Assembly: GCA_902462295.1 (NCBI GenBank)
Contig: CABQAZ010000006.1
Span: 11,395-75,394 of the forward strand
Length of the DNA: 64,000 bases
Source: an uncultured Clostridium sp.
GTDB taxonomy: Bacteria; Bacillota; Clostridia; TANB77; CAG-508
Reading direction: 5' to 3'
Below are positions 25,161-33,804 of this stretch, in pieces. A program made the translations under genes and the position numbers. The stretch's first letter is position 1, and each line of letters opens with the position of its first letter. The notes beneath the pieces are model-generated. The model was not told the origin of the DNA and searched no databases. It was given only the letters and a program-made list of their open reading frames with translations.

Positions 25161-26768
25161 TACAATAATCAAACATTTAAAGTAGCAATATATATACGAC
25201 TTTCACGAGAAGATGGAGACAAACAAGAAAGTGAAAGTATTGGAAATCAAAGGGACATCATAATGAGATACATTAAAGAAAATCATTTGCAATTCATAGA
25301 CGAATATGTAGATGATGGAATATCTGGGACAACATTCGAAAGACCTGGTTTTCAAAGAATGATATCTGACATTGAGCAACAAAGGATTAACATGGTTATA
25401 ACAAAAGACTTATCAAGGCTTGGAAGAGAGTATATACAGACAGGTCAATACATTGAAAAATATTTTCCAGAACACAATATAAGATATGTTGCTATAAATG
25501 ATGGGATTGATACATTTAGCAATACATCATGTAATGATATAACACCATTTAAATCTATTTTAAATGATATGTATGCAAAAGATATTTCAAAAAAAGTCAG
25601 AAGTGTTATAAAAGAAAAACAAATAAAAGGCGAATATATGTGTACAGTTGCACCATATGGATATAAAAAAGATAAAGTTCAAAAAAATCATTTAGTAATT
25701 GATGAAAATACAAGCTATATAGTAAAAGATATTTTTAACATGTATTTAAATGGAAATAGTGTTTATTCAATAAGAGATAATCTAAATAAAAGAAAAATTC
25801 AATCTCCAAGTGGATATGCAAAGAAACAAATTGAAATAAAAAAGTGGAACAGTGTAACAATTTTAAACATATTATCAAACAAGGCTTATATTGGAACAAC
25901 AGTAGCCAATAAAAGAACTAATTTATCTTACAAATCTAAAAAAAGAATTAAGGTACCAATAGAAGAACATATCATAACAGAAAACACTCATGAACCTATA
26001 ATAGAAAAAGAAGATTTTGAAAAAGTACAATTTTTATTAGCAAAAAAAAGCATAAATAAAAAAAATAGGCATGAATACTTATTTAGAGGATTAATTAAGT
26101 GCAAAACATGTCACAGCAATCTTGAAGTTGGTGCAAAACTAACAAAAAAAGGTAAAGAAATTAAAAATCCAATTCCATACATAACTTGTAGAAATTCAAA
26201 AAAAGGAATTTGCCAACCACAACATTTAAATTACTATAAATTTGAAAAAGAAACATTAGAATATTTAAAAAAATTTTTAACTTTATATACAGATAAAGAC
26301 GAATTAAAGGAAATTTATAAGGAATATAAAAATAATAAAGATATTAATATTGCAAAGTACAAAAAAGAAATAAAGTTAATAGAAAGTAAGATAAGTAACA
26401 TTTCAAGCCAAATTGATAACATATATTTTGACAAAATCAACCATGTTATATCACAGGAGGATTATTTTAGATATACAAATAAAATTATAAATGAAAGAGA
26501 TTCTTTGATAAATCAAAAAAATGAAATAAACAAACTTATAAATAGTATAAAAGAAAAACAAGGTAAATATTCAGAAAAGGAATTAAATGAAACAGTTAAA
26601 GAATTTTTAAATAATCCATCCAAAAAAACAATATATAGATTAATAGATTATATTGAAATAGATGAAAATAAAAAAATATATATTCATTTTGCATTTAGTA
26701 AATTAAGTTGTATAAGTGATTGGATAGATGAAACAATTGAATTAAAAGAGTTACTAAATCAGGAGTAA
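25146..26768 (+). CDS. Large serine recombinase, TnpX/TndX-like
   Basis: The 540-aa protein starts its catalytic domain with VAIYIRLSREDG (likely nucleophile Ser20), followed by DDGISGTTFERPGFQRM, KDLSRLGREY and the recombinase domain (GEYMCTVAPYGYKK). A zinc-ribbon-like region has Cys pairs (LIKCKTCHSNLE, ITCRNSKKGICQ) near residues 317-360, and a coiled coil precedes the C-terminus. This matches Tn4451 TnpX and Tn5397 TndX, which recombine at GA dinucleotides. It should excise the element from the M14 peptidase gene. It is not closely similar to the sigK-element recombinase, so the two elements have separate origins. Confidence 0.93.
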   Translation: MIFSNYNNQTFKVAIYIRLSREDGDKQESESIGNQRDIIMRYIKENHLQFIDEYVDDGISGTTFERPGFQRMISDIEQQRINMVITKDLSRLGREYIQTGQYIEKYFPEHNIRYVAINDGIDTFSNTSCNDITPFKSILNDMYAKDISKKVRSVIKEKQIKGEYMCTVAPYGYKKDKVQKNHLVIDENTSYIVKDIFNMYLNGNSVYSIRDNLNKRKIQSPSGYAKKQIEIKKWNSVTILNILSNKAYIGTTVANKRTNLSYKSKKRIKVPIEEHIITENTHEPIIEKEDFEKVQFLLAKKSINKKNRHEYLFRGLIKCKTCHSNLEVGAKLTKKGKEIKNPIPYITCRNSKKGICQPQHLNYYKFEKETLEYLKKFLTLYTDKDELKEIYKEYKNNKDINIAKYKKEIKLIESKISNISSQIDNIYFDKINHVISQEDYFRYTNKIINERDSLINQKNEINKLINSIKEKQGKYSEKELNETVKEFLNNPSKKTIYRLIDYIEIDENKKIYIHFAFSKLSCISDWIDETIELKELLNQE

Positions 26769-27120
26769 AAATAACTGTGAAAATTAAGTCAACCCCATCA
26801 GGATTAACCAGAGGAACAATATAAATAGAAACAGAATCAAATAAACGTCTAGCAGAAAAATTCCAAATAGTTAAATTATTCTGTATTGCATTACAGTATT
26901 CATATAAAAATTCTAAAAGAACAATAGAAGTTATCCACTCATTTGCATGGTAACTTGCAGAATAAAAAACTTCTTTTTGTCCACGTCCAACTCTAACATA
27001 AGGAATATCTTTACCCATAATACTCTTTCCAATAGAACCTGTTTGAATAAATGGATAAGACTGTTTTAAGATATTCAAATTTTCATACAATAAATTAGAA
27101 CTAAAAACAAAATCGTCCAT
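26695..27120 (-). CDS. M14 zinc peptidase, N-terminal part (interrupted gene)
   Basis: The minus-strand start at 27120 has AAAGAGG 5 nt upstream. The sequence reads TGSIGKSIMGKDIPYVRVG, then YSASYHANEW (zinc ligands His58 and Glu61), and IVPLVNPDGVDL, which is the N-terminal third of an M14 peptidase. Homology ends at codon 112 (26785); the remaining codons run antisense into the recombinase gene and are not peptidase. Joined to 17975-18544 the product is 301 aa with His58, Glu61, His210 and Glu271. No signal peptide or LysM domain is seen. A possible sigma-K promoter lies at 27172-27198. Confidence 0.92.
   Translation of the reverse strand: MDDFVFSSNLLYENLNILKQSYPFIQTGSIGKSIMGKDIPYVRVGRGQKEVFYSASYHANEWITSIVLLEFLYEYCNAIQNNLTIWNFSARRLFDSVSIYIVPLVNPDGVDLIFTVIFTPDLVTLLIQLFHLSNHLYNLIY
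26785..26796 (-). other. Right attachment site of the peptidase intervening element
   Basis: The coding-strand sequence GGGGTTGACTTA matches the left site except at the two bases flanking GA (plus-strand TC at 26789-26790). Confidence 0.75.
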
Positions 27121-27171
27121 AAAAACCTCTTTTTCCGGCATATTTTAAATAAATGCCATAAATTTCTTGCA

Positions 27172-27198
27172 ATATTATATGACAAAATAAAAAATATG
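27172..27198 (-). promoter_or_regulatory. Candidate sigma-K promoter of the split M14 peptidase
   Basis: On the minus strand AC (27198-27197), a 16-nt spacer and CATATAATA (27180-27172) match AC-N16-CATANNNTA at all fixed positions. The same -10 contains TATAAT, so a sigma-A promoter with a poor -35 (ATCACA) cannot be excluded. Confidence 0.5.
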
Positions 27199-27263
27199 TG
27201 ATATAAATATAATAGGTTCAAAAACTTTTATAAATTAAAAATTGTAAAAAGTAGGAGAAAGAT

Positions 27264-28100
27264 ATGGATAAAAAACAAAGAGGTCAGAAAGGAAGACATA
27301 GTTCAAATACATATAGGACTGTTGTAAAAAGAGAAAATAGAAAAATAAAAAAAAGAAAATTAAATAAAAAGAAAGTTGCGATATTAATTATTTTAATAAT
27401 AATGATAGGAATATTAATAACAAAGACCAAAAAGAAAAACAAAATAACAGAAACATCAGTAGAACAGAATTCAGAAATAACAAGTGAAACAAGTACAAAT
27501 GAAGAAAATCAAGAACAAAATCCAATAGAAGAAAAAGAAATAAATGATTGGAGATTAACACTTGCAAATTATGAAAATCTTTTACCAGAAAATTTTGAAG
27601 TAAAAGTAGAAAGCATAGATGGAACTCGACAATTTGATGCAAGAGCAATAGGAGAATTGAAAGACATGATGAATGCAATGAGAAATGATGGAATAAGTAA
27701 TATATGGGTACAATCAGCATATAGAAGTGTAGCAAGACAAAAAGAATTATATGATAATAGTGTACAAAAATACTTACAACAAGGAAAAACTAAAGAAGAA
27801 GCAGAAGAATTAACAAATGACTATATAAACAAACCAGGTTCAAGTGACCATAATTTAGGATTAGCTGTAGATTTTAATTATGTAGATAATAAATTTGAAA
27901 AACTTGATGGATTTAAATGGCTTAAAGAAAATGCAGAAAACTATGGATTTATTTTAAGATATCCGAAAGATAAAGAAGATATAACAAAAATATCTTATGA
28001 ATCATGGCATTGGAGATATGTAGGAGTAGAACATGCAAAAAAAATGAATGAACTTAACATGTGTTTAGAAGAGTATGTGGAATATTTAAAGAAACAATAA
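27264..28100 (+). CDS. VanY-type D-alanyl-D-alanine carboxypeptidase (M15B), membrane-anchored
   Basis: The 278-aa protein has a basic N-terminus, a membrane anchor (residues ~37-53), an acidic linker and an M15 catalytic domain: WVQSAYRSVARQKELY, SSDHNLGLAVDF (zinc His and Asp) and SWHWRYVG (catalytic Glu region replaced by the usual ExWHWRY context). It should trim the terminal D-Ala from peptidoglycan stem peptides outside the membrane. It has AGGAG upstream. A VanR/VanS-like pair follows nearby, but no vanHAX genes are in the window, so a housekeeping wall role is more likely than vancomycin resistance. Confidence 0.88.
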   Translation: MDKKQRGQKGRHSSNTYRTVVKRENRKIKKRKLNKKKVAILIILIIMIGILITKTKKKNKITETSVEQNSEITSETSTNEENQEQNPIEEKEINDWRLTLANYENLLPENFEVKVESIDGTRQFDARAIGELKDMMNAMRNDGISNIWVQSAYRSVARQKELYDNSVQKYLQQGKTKEEAEELTNDYINKPGSSDHNLGLAVDFNYVDNKFEKLDGFKWLKENAENYGFILRYPKDKEDITKISYESWHWRYVGVEHAKKMNELNMCLEEYVEYLKKQ

Positions 28101-28153
28101 ATTATAATAAATAAAGAAACATTAATTCAGCAAAAAAGAAAGGGAAAAATAAA

Positions 28154-28732
28154 ATGAAGAAAATTTATATTGTATTAACACATACAGGAACAGCATTATC
28201 AACAATAATAAAATATTATACTAAAGATGAATTTTCACATATTTCAATAGCATTAGATGAAGATTTAAAAGAAATGTATAGCTTTGGTAGATTAAATCCG
28301 TACAATCCCTTTTGGGGTGGTTTTGTACATGAAAATATAAAATATGGGACGTTTAGAAGATTTAAAAATACTAGAACAGAAATATATTCTTTATTAATTG
28401 AGAATGAACAATATAACAGAATAAGAAAAGTAATTAATTATTTTAAAGAGAACAAAGAAAAATATAGATTTAATATAATTGGACTATTTTGTGTTAGTTT
28501 AAAAAAGCAAATAAAAAGAAAAAACACATTTTATTGTGCAGAATTTGTACAACATGTAATGAAATCATCTGGAATTTTAGTTAAAGATTTACCGCGTGTA
28601 ATCAAACCAGAAGATTTTAAAAGAATTGAAAGATTAGAATTAGAATATCAAGGATTATTAAAAAAATATAAAAAAAGAGAAAATCCTAAATTAAAAGAAA
28701 TGTTGCAAGAGAAAAAGATAAGTTATATATAA
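28154..28732 (+). CDS. YiiX/NlpC-P60-like permuted papain-fold protein
   Basis: The 192-aa protein has FSHISIALDE (candidate catalytic His near residue 32) and, later, NTFYCAEFVQHVM (candidate catalytic Cys near residue 133). His-before-Cys order is the mark of the permuted NlpC/P60 (YiiX-like) group. Family members are thought to act as amidases or acyl/thioesterases. It lacks a signal peptide. It is 53 bp after the VanY-like gene and may be in one operon with it. The substrate is unknown. Confidence 0.65.
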   Translation: MKKIYIVLTHTGTALSTIIKYYTKDEFSHISIALDEDLKEMYSFGRLNPYNPFWGGFVHENIKYGTFRRFKNTRTEIYSLLIENEQYNRIRKVINYFKENKEKYRFNIIGLFCVSLKKQIKRKNTFYCAEFVQHVMKSSGILVKDLPRVIKPEDFKRIERLELEYQGLLKKYKKRENPKLKEMLQEKKISYI

Positions 28733-28743
28733 AAGATAAAAAG

Positions 28744-28770
28744 TTCCCCCTTTTTTGAGAAAAGGGGGAA
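28744..28770. terminator. Hairpin terminator
   Basis: TTCCCCCTTTT pairs exactly with AAAAGGGGGAA; the T-run after it is weak, but the stem is GC-rich and lies between transcription units. Confidence 0.7.
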
Positions 28771-28862
28771 TAAACATTATTAAGAAAAATTTAATATTTT
28801 CTCTATTTTTTCTTAATAAAGATTTGCTATAATATAAAAAATAAAGAAAGGAAAAAATAAAA

Positions 28863-29564
28863 ATGTACAATATATTAGTGGTAGATGATGATAAAGAAAT
28901 TGTAAAGGCAATCGAAATATATTTAGGAAAAGAAAACTATAAAATAATAAAAGCATATGATGGAGAACAAGCTTTAGAAAAAATTAACAGCAATGATATA
29001 CAATTAATAATATTAGATATAATGATGCCCAAAAAAGATGGAATAGAGACACTTGAGGAGATTAGAAAAAATAAAAATATACCAGTAATAATGTTATCTG
29101 CAAAATCTGAAGATATAGATAAAATAAACGGTTTAAATATAGGTGCGGATGATTATGTAACTAAACCATTCAATCCTGTGGAATTAATAGCAAGAGTTAA
29201 CGCATTAATAAGAAGATATACTAAATTTGGAGGTGAAGTAAAAGAAAACGCTTCTAATAAAAGTATTATAAAAACAGGAGAGTTAATAATAAATGATGAA
29301 TTAAAGAAAGTAATTAGTGAGGGAAAAGAAGTTAAATTAACGCCAACAGAATATAACATATTAAAGTTTTTAACAAAAAACAAAGGAAAAGTTTTTTCAA
29401 TAGAAGAAATATATACAAATGTATGGGACGAGGAATGCTTTTCTGCAGAAAATGTAATTGCTGTACATATTAGGCATATAAGAGAAAAAATTGAGATAAA
29501 TCCAAAGGAACCCAAATATTTAAAAGTAATATGGGGAATAGGGTATAAAGTAGAATCTCTATAA
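28863..29564 (+). CDS. OmpR-family response regulator (VanR-like)
   Basis: The 233-aa protein has a receiver domain (VVDDDKEI acidic pocket, phospho-acceptor Asp in LIILDIMMPKKDG, LSAKSED with the conserved Ser, and TKPFNP with the Lys) followed by a winged-helix DNA-binding domain (LTPTEYNILKFL, AVHIRHIREKIE, VIWGIGYKVE). It should be phosphorylated by the histidine kinase encoded 140 bp downstream and regulate wall or stress genes. The space between the two genes is filled by three copies of a 26-bp repeat. Confidence 0.92.
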   Translation: MYNILVVDDDKEIVKAIEIYLGKENYKIIKAYDGEQALEKINSNDIQLIILDIMMPKKDGIETLEEIRKNKNIPVIMLSAKSEDIDKINGLNIGADDYVTKPFNPVELIARVNALIRRYTKFGGEVKENASNKSIIKTGELIINDELKKVISEGKEVKLTPTEYNILKFLTKNKGKVFSIEEIYTNVWDEECFSAENVIAVHIRHIREKIEINPKEPKYLKVIWGIGYKVESL

Positions 29565-29574
29565 AGTTCCCCTG

Positions 29575-29683
29575 AAATACCCGGTCCCAGAGGTGCAAAA
29601 CAAAAAAGGTACCGAAAATACCCGGTCCCAAAGGTGCAAAATAAAAAAAGGTACCTAAAATACCCGGTCCCAAAGGTGCAAAA
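29575..29683 (+). repeat. Three tandem copies of a 26-bp GC-rich repeat
   Basis: Copies start at 29575, 29616 and 29658 with 41-42 bp period; the core AAATACCCGGTCCCA is followed by RAGGTGCAAAA and separated by A-rich spacers with GGTACC. A fourth copy lies inside the kinase gene at 31552-31577. The GC content is far above the surroundings. It is not a CRISPR: spacers are ~15 bp and alike. Confidence 0.92.
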
Positions 29684-29703
29684 TTAAAAAGGAGGTCTCT
29701 AAA

Positions 29704-31797
29704 TTGAAATCTAATAAAATTTTAAAAGCAATAAGTTATGTAGCATTATCAATATCAATAGTAACATTAATATTATCAATTATATGCATAGGAATAAAAA
29801 ATTCAGAATATTTAAATGAAGAAAAGTATTTAGAATCTGAGAGATTTGCATTTGATTATATAATGTCATTAAGAGATATAGCGGACAAGTTAATACATGA
29901 TAATAGTTTATATAATAGTACAAAAGATGGAGATATTAGTATATATCATATATATAATTATGATTTAAATTGGAATAATTTGAAAATTATGAATTTTTTG
30001 ATTATTTATAAAAATAAAGCCATAACCAATGTTGAACTAAATACAATTAATGAAATAAAACAACATATTAATTCGGGAGATTCGAAAGATTCAGAAAAAG
30101 GGTATAAAAATGTCAATATTTTAGATGGAAAAATTCAAACAGATACGGAAAGTATAAGAAAATATGGAGAAAAATATTTAAGTAATTTTTTGATTACATA
30201 TTATACAACAGATACGAACAAAACAGACACAGTACTTACTGATGGTAGATATATAGAGTATATTTCAACAGATATAAATGATTTTGAAATATATAGTTCA
30301 TATACTGAAGAATTGTATATGAATTCTTCAAGACAAATGGCATTAAAGTTTGTAGATATTATGAAACCTATTTATAATAATGCTTATGTAATATTTCCTG
30401 TTAGTTCAATATTAACAATATTATTGGTTATATATTTAGTGATAGTAATTGGATATGATGATAATGAAAATATAATAAAGATGAATAGTTTTGACTATAT
30501 CCCTATAGAAGTAATAAGCTTTTTTGCAATTCTTATTAGTTGCGTGCCATTTATAATGCTTGAAGTTGTAGAGAATGATTATAATGCAATAATTTCAATA
30601 GCAGTAACTGCATATTTTGTAATATATGTTTGTAGTACAATAACTATGACTACAATAATAAAAAGAATAAAAGCTAAAAAAGTGTTAAAGACATCTATAT
30701 CAGGAAAAATAATCCTTTTATGGTTAAAAGTTTGCAAAAAGTTGCTAAATAAAGTAAAAGATATATGGAGAACTATTACATATTCTGCCAGTATAACGTC
30801 AAAAGTTATAATTTCTGCTAGTATAATAATTTTTATATGGATTGTAATTTTATTATTATTTGGTGAAAATAATATGTTTCCTTTATTAATAGTTGCACTT
30901 ATAGGTTTTATAATATATAAAATTATAAAAATATTGAAAGAATGCTCACAAATAGAAAATAAATTAAAGGAAATATATGATGGAAATAATAAAAATCAAT
31001 TAAATATAAATGAATTTACTATGCCATTTAAAAAAGCAGTTACATATTTAAATGATATTTCAAATGGATTTGAAAATGCTGTTCAAGAAAGAATGAAAAG
31101 TGAAAAGATGAAAGCAGAGTTAATAACAAATGTTTCCCATGATATAAAAACGCCATTGACATCTATTATCAATTATGTTAATTTACTAAAACAAGAAAAC
31201 ATACAAAATAAACAAGCTGAAGAATATATAGAAATATTAGATAATAAATCACAAAGGTTGAAAAAATTAACCGAAGATTTAGTAGAAGCATCTAAAATAT
31301 CTACAGGAAATATATCTTTAAAATTGGAAAAAATTAATGTGGTGGAGCTTATAAAACAAGCAACAGGTGAATTTGGAGATAAGTTTCAAAAGAAAGGATT
31401 AGAAATAATAATAAATTCAGAAGAAAATGATATTTGTATTATGGCAGATAGTAGATATATGTATAGAATTATAGATAATTTATACAGTAATATATCAAAA
31501 TATGCATTAGAAAATTCAAGAGTGTATGTTGATATAAAAAAATTGCCCCTAAAATACCCGGTCCCAGAGGTGCAAAATATTATTATAGAAATTAAAAATA
31601 TATCAAAGGAAAAACTTAATATCTCTGCAGAAGAACTAATGCAAAGGTTTGTTAGAGGAGATAAATCTAGAACAACTGAGGGAAGCGGACTAGGAATTTC
31701 TATTGCACAAAATTTAACAGAATTGCAAAATGGAAAGTTTGAGTTAAAACTTGATGGAGATTTATTTAAAGTTAAAATGATTTTTGAGAAGATTTAG
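29704..31797 (+). CDS. Membrane sensor histidine kinase (VanS-like C-terminus)
   Basis: The 697-aa protein starts at TTG after AAAAAGGAGG. It has an N-terminal helix (10-30), a long extracellular domain (~30-220), several further membrane helices (~230-420), then HisKA with NVSHDIKTPLTSIINY and HATPase_c with NLYSNISKYAL and GSGLGISIAQNL. It should sense an envelope signal and phosphorylate the regulator upstream. Around residues 616-626 the ATPase domain contains PLKYPVPEVQ, which is the translation of the fourth copy of the 26-bp repeat, inserted in frame at a beta-hairpin turn where relatives have a short loop. The essential N and G boxes remain. Confidence 0.88.
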   Translation: MKSNKILKAISYVALSISIVTLILSIICIGIKNSEYLNEEKYLESERFAFDYIMSLRDIADKLIHDNSLYNSTKDGDISIYHIYNYDLNWNNLKIMNFLIIYKNKAITNVELNTINEIKQHINSGDSKDSEKGYKNVNILDGKIQTDTESIRKYGEKYLSNFLITYYTTDTNKTDTVLTDGRYIEYISTDINDFEIYSSYTEELYMNSSRQMALKFVDIMKPIYNNAYVIFPVSSILTILLVIYLVIVIGYDDNENIIKMNSFDYIPIEVISFFAILISCVPFIMLEVVENDYNAIISIAVTAYFVIYVCSTITMTTIIKRIKAKKVLKTSISGKIILLWLKVCKKLLNKVKDIWRTITYSASITSKVIISASIIIFIWIVILLLFGENNMFPLLIVALIGFIIYKIIKILKECSQIENKLKEIYDGNNKNQLNINEFTMPFKKAVTYLNDISNGFENAVQERMKSEKMKAELITNVSHDIKTPLTSIINYVNLLKQENIQNKQAEEYIEILDNKSQRLKKLTEDLVEASKISTGNISLKLEKINVVELIKQATGEFGDKFQKKGLEIIINSEENDICIMADSRYMYRIIDNLYSNISKYALENSRVYVDIKKLPLKYPVPEVQNIIIEIKNISKEKLNISAEELMQRFVRGDKSRTTEGSGLGISIAQNLTELQNGKFELKLDGDLFKVKMIFEKI
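31552..31577 (+). repeat. 26-bp repeat inside the kinase coding sequence
   Basis: Identical in its 26-bp core to the copy at 29575-29600, with similarity extending 5 bp further upstream (CCCCT). It adds about 11-13 in-frame residues to the kinase. Confidence 0.9.
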
Positions 31798-31813
31798 TAA
31801 AGAGGAACAAAAT

Positions 31814-32453
31814 ATGAGGAAAAATTTAAAAATTTTAATAATAATAGTAACTTTTATAATAATAGGTGTTATAATAATAGGAGTTTTTATAAATAATAAT
31901 AATAAAATTATTGTGTGTATAGATGCTCGGACATGGTGGAACAGATGTTGGAGCGTCTAATGATAATAGATATGAAAAAGATGATACTTTGAAAGTTGCA
32001 AATATTGTACGTAAATATCTTGAGTCAAAAAACATAAAGGTTGTTATGACTAGAGATAATGATAAAACACTTACATTGCATGAGAGATGTAAAATTGCAA
32101 ATAAGAAAAAGGCTGATGCATTTGTTTCTATACATAGAAATAGTGCTGATACAGGAAGTGGAGTTGAATCATGGATTAATAGCAGACAAAGTCAAGATGA
32201 TATAAATTTAGCAACGAATATTATGAATTACATATGTAAAACTAAAATTCAAAATAATAGAGGAATTAAATATGGAACAATAAAAGGGGAAGATACAGAT
32301 TATTATGTTTTAAATAATACTAAGATGCCAAGTTGTTTAATAGAGTTAGGGTTTATTTCAGATGAGAAAGATAATGAATTGTTCGATGAAAATATAGAAG
32401 ATTATTCTAAAGCGATTGCAGATGGTATTATAGAAACTATAAATAATAGATAA
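31814..32453 (+). pseudogene. cwlD: CwlD-like N-acetylmuramoyl-L-alanine amidase, single-base frameshift
   Basis: From the ATG at 31814 the frame gives a membrane anchor and KIIVCIDA and then goes out of frame. One extra base at about 31928 (GATGCT-C-GGACATGG) separates it from the continuation GHGGTDVGASNDNRYEKDD, SIHRNSA and SCLIELGFISDEKDN. Removing that C gives an intact ~212-aa Amidase_3 enzyme with zinc His, Glu and His ligands. CwlD acts with PdaA to make muramic-lactam in spore cortex. Either the gene is inactivated, the site is phase variable or shifted in translation, or the base is an assembly error. The internal ATG at 31923 would miss the anchor. Confidence 0.8.
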
Positions 32454-32468
32454 AGAAAGGATTATGAA

Positions 32469-33191
32469 ATGAACAATAAAAATAAAAAAATAAAAATAGT
32501 AAAAATCGTTGTATTTATAATAACTATACTTCTCATGATAGGAATGACAATATATTTGTTTCCTTTAATGAAAAATTTATCTACTTATGAGGGACAAATA
32601 GAATTTAAAGAAAAAGTGAATAACTCTGGAATATATGGATTTTTATCATTGCTTGGATTACAATTTGCACAAATATTTTTAGTTGTATTACCTGGTGAAC
32701 CCCTAGAAATACTAGCTGGAATGTGTTATGGAGCAATAGGAGGTGCTTTGTTTATATTATTTTCTGTTGCACTAACAACGGCTATAATTTTCTGGATAAC
32801 TAGAAAAGTTGGAAAAGAACTATTATATGATTCATTTGGAAAAGAAAAAATAGATAAAATTGAAAAAAGTAAAGTTTTTCAAAATCCTCAAAATCTGGAA
32901 TTTATATTTGCTATTTGTTTTGCGGTTGTTGGAACACCAAAAGATTTACTTACTTATATAGGTGCATTATTTCCAATAAAACCATCACGATTTATTATTA
33001 TTGCTACACTATGTAGATTTCCATCTATTGTATCATCAACTATAGTTGGACAATATTTCTCTAAAGGAAATTGGAAAGTAAGTATAATTGTATATTTAAT
33101 AACTTTTATTTTAACATTTTTAATTATTGCTTTAGTTAAATTTTTTGATAAGGAAAAAATTGCGGAAAAAGCATTGAAAGAATTGAAATAA
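32469..33191 (+). CDS. TVP38/TMEM64 (VTT/DedA-related) membrane protein
   Basis: The 240-aa protein has about six membrane helices and the VTT-domain motif: LVVLPGEPLEILAGMCYG, then FAVVGTPKDLLTYIGALFPI and CRFPSIVSSTIVGQYFSKG. Members of this superfamily are implicated in lipid or polyprenyl phosphate movement and membrane homeostasis. AGAAAGGA upstream supports the start, and it follows the amidase gene by 15 bp, so it is probably in the same operon. Confidence 0.85.
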   Translation: MNNKNKKIKIVKIVVFIITILLMIGMTIYLFPLMKNLSTYEGQIEFKEKVNNSGIYGFLSLLGLQFAQIFLVVLPGEPLEILAGMCYGAIGGALFILFSVALTTAIIFWITRKVGKELLYDSFGKEKIDKIEKSKVFQNPQNLEFIFAICFAVVGTPKDLLTYIGALFPIKPSRFIIIATLCRFPSIVSSTIVGQYFSKGNWKVSIIVYLITFILTFLIIALVKFFDKEKIAEKALKELK

Positions 33192-33323
33192 AGTGTTGAC
33201 TAAGGAGGAAAATGTGTGATAAAATTATAAAAGTATAAGTAAAAACTTATTTTATATATAGTAACCTTCATGTTTTCACCAAAGGTGTTATCATAGATTA
33301 AAAAATTTTAGGAGGAATTATTT

Positions 33324-33671
33324 ATGGCAGTAGATAATCTGAGTATTATACTTTTATTTCCAACATTTACTATTATGATTTTATTATTAATGTATTACGA
33401 TATTCGGATGGAATATATGACTCATATGATATTTATATATTATAAAAAAGAGTTTAAATATTTAGAAAAACTAAGAGAAGAATTATATAAATTGTATTTT
33501 GGTGGAGAAAAATCGAAAATAGAAAAGCTAGACAAAGAAAAAGAAATAGAAAGATTAGCTAATAAAATAATAAAATCAGGAGATTTGTATTTAAAGAAAA
33601 AATGGTTTGACCAAGAAAAAGAAAAAGAAATAAAAGAAATAGTAGAATATACAAAAGAGATATTATTATAA
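33324..33671 (+). CDS. Small membrane-anchored hypothetical protein, 115 aa
   Basis: An AGGAGGA site precedes the ATG. One N-terminal membrane helix (residues ~5-26) is followed by a highly charged helical cytoplasmic part rich in Lys and Glu. No family is recognised. A TTGACT...TAAAAT-type promoter may lie at 33196-33224. A terminator follows. Confidence 0.6.
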   Translation: MAVDNLSIILLFPTFTIMILLLMYYDIRMEYMTHMIFIYYKKEFKYLEKLREELYKLYFGGEKSKIEKLDKEKEIERLANKIIKSGDLYLKKKWFDQEKEKEIKEIVEYTKEILL

Positions 33672-33682
33672 TAATTAAAGAA

Positions 33683-33708
33683 AAAGGGACTAAGCAAGTC
33701 CTTTTTTC
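33683..33708 (+). terminator. Intrinsic terminator
   Basis: A short stem (AAAGGGAC with GTCCTTT, one bulge) and a run of six T. Confidence 0.7.
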
Positions 33709-33804
33709 TGCTTTATTACTAAAAATATCAAAAATAATTGCCAAAAAAAAGAGAATATGGTATAATATGATAGTATTTAAGCGAATTTGAAAGGAGTTGT
33801 ACCA

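Larger units (their letters stand above)
18549..26790 (+). mobile_element. Second gene-interrupting element, inside an M14 peptidase gene (~8.24 kb)
   Basis: The two GA crossovers (18549 and 26789) are 8,240 bp apart. Content: DUF4143 ATPase, a degenerate IS with 25-bp flanking direct repeats, a 139-aa hypothetical protein, a 910-aa helicase, a 44-aa ORF and a TnpX/TndX-like serine recombinase whose stop lies 21 bp from the right crossover. It has no conjugation or phage structural genes. Its layout mirrors the sigK element: recombinase at the right end, pointing at the junction, and precise restoration of the host reading frame on excision. TnpX and TndX are known to use GA crossovers. Whether excision is developmentally controlled is inference. 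Confidence 0.88.

Noticed and set aside
29470..29673. 67-aa minus-strand ORF with repeated GPGI words
   Set aside because: It is only the translation of the 26-bp repeat array; no start context.
29575..29683. Possible CRISPR array
   Set aside because: Only three copies, spacers ~15 bp and nearly identical, and no cas genes.
27264..31797. Vancomycin-resistance cluster
   Set aside because: VanY-, VanR- and VanS-like genes occur but vanH, vanA/B-type ligase and vanX are absent, and these families are common in wall homeostasis.
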